Shown here: one piece after another, positions 18,301 through 21,488 of the stretch | How positions within the stretch are numbered: the stretch's first letter is position 1 | Layout: the number at the start of each line of letters is the position of its first letter | Notes under the pieces: generated by a model | What the model was told of the DNA's origin: nothing | Databases searched by the model: none | Seen by the model: only the letters and a program-made list of their open reading frames with translations | NCBI GenBank assembly: GCA_015499985.1 | Contig: JAAAUF010000722.1 | Span: 1-21,488, forward strand | Origin: Haplosporangium gracile | Lineage: Eukaryota; Mortierellomycota; Mortierellomycetes; Mortierellales; Mortierellaceae | DNA: 21,488 nt | Reading direction: 5' to 3' | Position numbers and translations under genes: made by a program

Positions 18301-19096
18301 ATATCCCCGCTACTGCTTGTACTAACACAACACAACACGATACAACAAACCCACAGCCAGTAACTGAATGAGCTAATAAAAATATCAAAAGAACTTGCCT
18401 GGATTGGATGGACCGTGTGAGATCGAACTGAGGGGAAAAATAAAAGCCGCCGTTGCAGAGGACCTTTTCGAGTTCCCGACATGGGTGGGGCATTAACCCT
18501 GGCCCTTCTGTATCGCTGGCATACTCTGGATTGACGGGTGCAGGGATCATATCCTCGTCTGGAGTCTCGCCTGTCAGGGAAAAGAACTTGACCGCGATGA
18601 TCTTGTAAACAGATTCGCCCATGCGCAGGTCGCCGACCTTTGTGCATCCTGTGACCAGTGCAATGAACGTGTCTATTTGGAATTTGATTGTGGAAAAAGA
18701 TGTAAAGTGTAAGCGACCTTTTTTTTTTTTCTTTTTGTTGTGAGATGATGCTCGCCAAGAGCATCAACAAGCAGATTGACTGACACGAAGGAGCGAATGA
18801 ATGAAAGGGAGAAGGAGAGGAAGAGAAGGGGGAGTACCGTTGGCGTGGTGCATGAGGCCAAGGCAGCCGTAGATGGGGCGGGAGTGGACTTTTCTATAGA
18901 AGCCCTGGTGAAAGTCGGCAGCGGGCTCGAGCCTGACGGCGACCTTGAGGAGTCCGGTCTGGGTGTGTTCGTCGTGTGGGGAGAAGTAGAGGATGTTTCC
19001 TTGGGAGGGTGAGTCGAGACGGTTGGTGCCGCAAGGTCTGAGGGCGATTGTCCTTGCCGCCTGACCATGGGACGATAGATAGACCTCTGACTGCAT
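12304..19096 (-). CDS. SYNJ1: Synaptojanin: Sac domain plus inositol polyphosphate 5-phosphatase
   Basis: The 17 exons are 19096-18838, 18672-18399, 18079-17926, 17822-17723, 17601-17543, 17429-17363, 17259-16845, 16715-16418, 16304-16115, 16026-15776, 15655-15465, 15360-15306, 15205-14987, 14866-14812, 14695-14480, 14378-14136 and 14036-12304. All phases agree and give 1,592 aa; an in-frame stop lies upstream of the ATG. The Sac domain (residues 1 to about 520) has RRAGTRY and the catalytic CX5R motif, CLDCLDR, Cys437 to Arg443. The 5-phosphatase (about 578-863) has TYNLNG (584-589), FQE (617-619), NKG (698-700), WCGDFNYR (757-764), PTYRYD (812-817), PAWTDR (832-837) and SDHRPV. The tail has an NPF motif (963-965), proline runs at 1051-1059 and 1079-1088, and an Asp run. 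The family removes phosphates from PI(4,5)P2 and other phosphoinositides during endocytosis and vesicle uncoating. It corresponds to yeast Inp51/52/53; unlike Inp51, which is known to lack Sac activity, the Sac signature here is intact. Confidence 0.95.
13711..13770. repeat. ATC/GTC triplet repeat encoding polyaspartate
   Basis: A run of ATC and GTC triplets on the plus strand encodes an Asp-rich run on the minus strand, in the synaptojanin tail between the proline-rich segment and the Ser/Thr/Ala-rich end. It forms a strongly acidic patch near residues 1104-1123. Confidence 0.85.
16716..16844 (-). other. Synaptojanin intron carrying a CT/GA microsatellite
   Basis: This 129-bp intron splits the catalytic motif codon (LDCLD-R-TNV) of the Sac domain. 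It contains a CT dinucleotide run at about 16771-16796 (GA on the transcribed strand), which is probably variable in length. Confidence 0.85.
18080..18398 (-). other. Synaptojanin intron 2 with GC-AG splice sites (319 bp)
   Basis: The donor reads CCAG|GCAAGT and the acceptor ATCTAG|AACGC. The only join that keeps the Sac reading frame (SIQS-R-TLQLQE, phase 2) uses the GC donor; the nearby GTTCTT would shift the frame. AG|GCAAGT is the known strong consensus of GC-AG introns. This is also the longest intron in the gene. Confidence 0.85.
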
Positions 19097-20201
19097 TTGT
19101 AGGAGGAGGAATTGCTGTTGCTGTCAGAGGGAGAGGGGGATTTAATTGACGAGTTGACGTGATAGGAGAGGAGAGGGTGTAAGAAGGAAGCGACGGTGAA
19201 TAAAAGTACAAGGACAGGGGTATGAGAGGGAAGTGGTAAGTGATAAAGAACGACATCATTTCGGGGGAAAAGGAGCACGAAATTCGATTCGAACAGCCAC
19301 ATCAAGCGTGGAGGGGACTGCTCTTCCATTCAGGTTCAGGCATTTGAGGCGAGCGTCAGAATGGGCTTGGGCATGGGCTTGAGCCTGGGCTCGGCTCAAC
19401 AGTCGATCGACTCTTGTTTATTTCTTTCGTTCTCTCTTAGAATGCGCAAAGCAGAGGAACGCAAAAGGGAAACCTGAAATACCGTAGTGTTTTCCTGATA
19501 AAACAATGTTGGTGCCGTTCCTGCCACTACCAGCTTTTACCCGCAACGACGAGCGCCATCTGAAAACAAAAAGATGGCGGGTTTTCAATGGTCACAAAGG
19601 CCCCAGACAAATACGTGCTCAACTTTTTGTCATGTTTACCGAGGCCTTGTTTAGGTGATCGTCAAAGCGCAATTTGCCCTTGTCAACTAGACGATGGCTC
19701 CTGGGAGCTACAGCTGTCAAGACCGCGCAACTCCCTCCCTTTTTGTTCTTGCTGATCAGCTAGAACAAGGATGCGCACAAAATGAACAAACCCGTGGCAC
19801 CGGAAACTCACAATGAAATACTATGGGCGAATGAAGAGGAGAGCCGTCGCCTCTCAGCCATCTCTTGTGACCAAACCATTATCAACGTCTTGGATACACG
19901 ACTTTCGTCGCTTTTTTCTCTTCTTATTTGCTTCTCTTTTTCTTTCTACTTTGTTTTCCCATGCCCTAATCGTCTCAAACCAATTATCCCTCTTCCTCCT
20001 ATATGTCGCAAGAATATGGTCGACGCCTAGCATTGCAGATCACTGCAATGTTAATAAATGGCAAGGTATAATTGAACATCTGCACAGTATGCCGCGTGTG
20101 GGGCTCAACTGAATGAAGATGCTAATACAACGCTCATTTCGTTGGCCAAAAAATGGGGGGGACCACATTGGATTTTTTCGCAAAAAATGATGCGACCTTA
20201 A
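19097..20201. other. Intergenic region upstream of synaptojanin
   Basis: About 1.1 kb contain the synaptojanin promoter and 5' UTR. A short irregular repeat of GGGCTT/GGGCAT lies at 19361-19397. Small open frames on both strands are T-rich or basic and show no domain, so none is called. A 7-bp-arm hairpin (ATTTTTT CGC AAAAAAT) lies at about 20172-20188. No tRNA or other RNA gene was recognised. Confidence 0.5.
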
Positions 20202-20618
20202 GACAAATGTCAATATCCGTATGTGCACTCTACACGAACGAAGCATCGCGGTGTTAAACCGGATAATGTATGGTTCGAAACAGCAGTAAAATCAAAGCAT
20301 CTTCAAGAACTTCAAGGAGACATTCCTGTTATTGCCTGGCACAATGACGGGAATGGCAAAAGCGTTGTAAGTTTCTTTTGCTTTGTTCAAACCTATGGCA
20401 CTTTTATGTCAAGTGCACAGAGTACGATCGATCTCCAACTATAGTATTTATCGGCATTACCCGGTATTGATAGCGCCCAGTTTGAGTTAAAAAATATGTG
20501 GACCCGGCTGTCAAGTCAAGGAGTCTTTACAAAGAGTGCCCATTCATATCGTTTCATTGCGCAGGATCCTGCAAAACCTTACATCGGATCGGTTCGTGGT
20601 GGCAGAAATAAAATATAG
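20202..20618 (+). pseudogene. Orphan spliced coding fragment lacking a start codon
   Basis: Two open segments, about 20202-20366 and 20445-20618, are joined in phase 0 by a 78-bp intron with a GTAAGT donor and a TATAG acceptor. Together they encode about 112 residues, including GVKPDNVWFETAVKSK, DIPVIAWHNDGNGKSV, then YLSALPGIDSAQFELK and a basic end SVRGGRNKI before a TAG stop. The composition is balanced and protein-like, unlike the low-complexity frames around it. There is no in-frame ATG: an in-frame stop precedes 20202, and the first candidate acceptor is CTTAAG just before it. I do not recognise the family. It may be the 3' end of a gene whose 5' exons are lost, or a transposon-borne remnant. 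It is the only plus-strand coding candidate in the window. Confidence 0.4.
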
Positions 20619-20858
20619 CCTAAGTGTGGATCGCATTGACGAATTTGACGTATTTATGTAGCAGTGGAGCCTGATCGACCGACCCACGCCTTATTTTTAT
20701 ATCACTTCCATTTCCATATTGACTTGGCGAAATTTTTTACTATTTTCGTGCATAAGGAATAATTGTTCAAAAGAGGAATGGCAGATTTGCATTTTTTTTT
20801 TCAGGCAATTGAGTATTATTCAGTAAACAAAAAACGAGCTAGACTATCAATGTTGTGG
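20619..20858. other. Short AT-rich intergenic spacer
   Basis: The orphan plus-strand fragment and the acidic minus-strand gene converge here. The spacer is AT-rich with a T run near 20792-20801; nothing else is seen. Confidence 0.5.
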
Positions 20859-21488
20859 CTATCCTACTTTACGTAGGGAGTGACGGGTATGGGCAGGCGT
20901 AATGTACAGCTTTTCCTCCTCCTCCTCTTCCTCCTCCTCCTCATCCATATCTACCACTACCTCTCCTTCCTCCTCATTGTTCATTATCTTGTTATCTTCA
21001 TCCTCTTGCTCTTCTTCAACCTCGTCAGGCTGTGCGAGCACTGTCTTGTCCCCATTCTCCTCCTCGTTGGCTTCATCCTCAGAATGCGGTTGAACGGCAG
21101 GAGGCGCGATGACTTGTAAGCGCTCCTCTTTTTTTTTGATCCAACGAATCAACAAGACGCGTGTGTATGTCTAAACTACCAAAACCACATTAATAACCTT
21201 TGAATTCTTTTTGAAACGGTTTCTCGCTTGATCCTTTTCTCATACGCAAGGAAAACCCCTTCAAAAAATTCGGATCATCCTAGATCAATTTTCAGTCTCG
21301 GAGAGCAGGGAAGAGACGTTCTTTCAAGTTCAACACGAATACGTTATCGTTTGAATCATACCTCCTGTTGATGGACAATTTGTATGTTTGCTATCTGCGT
21401 TCCAATGTTTGCAGAATGAAGTGGTTTACTAATATACAGTAGGTCAAAAAATTGTTGCAATGTTTTTTCATTTTCTCTTTTTTTTTAT
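20859..21488 (-). CDS. Acidic C-terminal end of an unidentified protein, 5' partial
   Basis: The terminal exon is 21170-20859. A TTTAG acceptor precedes it, followed in frame by TYTRVLLIRWIKKKEERLQ, then a long Glu/Asp-rich segment with nine or more consecutive Glu, and the end LYITPAHTRHSLRKVG. The proposed preceding exon ends at 21362 (GAG|GTATGA, phase 0) and encodes ...ANIQIVHQQE, continuing to the right edge; the intron would be 191 bp. There is no ATG in the last exon, so the gene starts outside the window. Acidic tails of this kind are common in chromatin and nucleolar proteins, but no domain is present to name it. The upstream exon is less certain than the last one, because a transposon-like terminus occurs at 21435. 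Confidence 0.55.
20913..20943. repeat. TCC/TTC triplet run encoding polyglutamate
   Basis: A pyrimidine-rich triplet run on the plus strand that encodes the polyGlu run of the partial acidic gene on the minus strand. Confidence 0.8.
21435..21488. mobile_element. Possible Tc1/mariner-type terminal repeat, cut by window edge
   Basis: The sequence TA followed by CAGTAGGTCAAAAAATTG resembles the start of Tc1/mariner terminal inverted repeats, which commonly begin CAGT after a TA target site and run into a CAAAA-type stretch. Only one end is in the window, so neither the partner repeat nor a transposase can be seen. It may also be simply AT-rich host sequence, and an open reading frame on the minus strand runs through it. 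Confidence 0.25.

Noticed and set aside
18673..19329. 218-codon minus-strand frame overlapping synaptojanin exon 1
   Set aside because: It is in a different frame from the Sac coding sequence, is Ser/Pro-biased, and runs through an intron; the Sac frame has clear family similarity.
19813..20112. 99-codon plus-strand open frame with a hydrophobic middle
   Set aside because: The hydrophobic stretch comes from a TTTCT-rich low-complexity tract; there is no recognisable domain and an overlapping frame of similar length exists, so chance is the simpler explanation.

Overview
The window comes from a eukaryotic nuclear genome, most likely an early-diverging filamentous fungus. Mortierellomycotina or another Mucoromycota lineage fits best, but that placement is inference. 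The genes are intron-rich, with many introns of about 90-150 bp and GTRWGN-type donors. Regulatory proteins carry long Q/S-rich low-complexity segments, microsatellites are abundant in both coding and intergenic DNA, and a 110-bp N gap marks a draft assembly.

All four convincing gene models lie on the minus strand; from left to right in the window they are as follows. (1) Bases 336-1625: a two-exon gene for a 396-aa protein with an AT-hook and a predicted coiled coil, of unknown function. (2) Bases 2132-10248: a ten-exon Polo-like kinase (PLK1/Cdc5/Plo1 family) of about 2,231 aa. Its kinase domain and phosphopeptide-binding Polo-box domain look intact, but they are separated by a Q/S-rich linker of about 1,100 residues, and further insertions interrupt the Polo-box region. 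(3) Bases 12304-19096: a 17-exon synaptojanin (Sac phosphatase plus inositol 5-phosphatase plus proline-rich tail) of about 1,592 aa. (4) Bases 20859 to the right edge: the acidic C-terminal end of a gene that continues outside the window. I joined every exon of genes 2 and 3 by hand; the phases match at each junction and the total coding length is divisible by three, so these two models are strong.

A plus-strand fragment at about 20202-20618 can be spliced in frame but has no start codon. It may be a gene or transposon remnant. The 2-kb interval 10249-12303 upstream of the Polo gene is almost entirely simple repeats and holds the assembly gap. The 1.1-kb interval 19097-20201 upstream of the synaptojanin gene shows no convincing gene.

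The genes do not form an operon or pathway. Polo acts in mitosis and cytokinesis, and synaptojanin acts in phosphoinositide turnover and endocytosis; their adjacency appears incidental. I see no rRNA, tRNA, CRISPR or prokaryotic element. The most unusual items are the giant Polo linker, a GC-AG intron in the synaptojanin gene, the orphan plus-strand fragment, and a Tc1/mariner-like terminus at the right edge. I did not find a clearly new multi-gene system.
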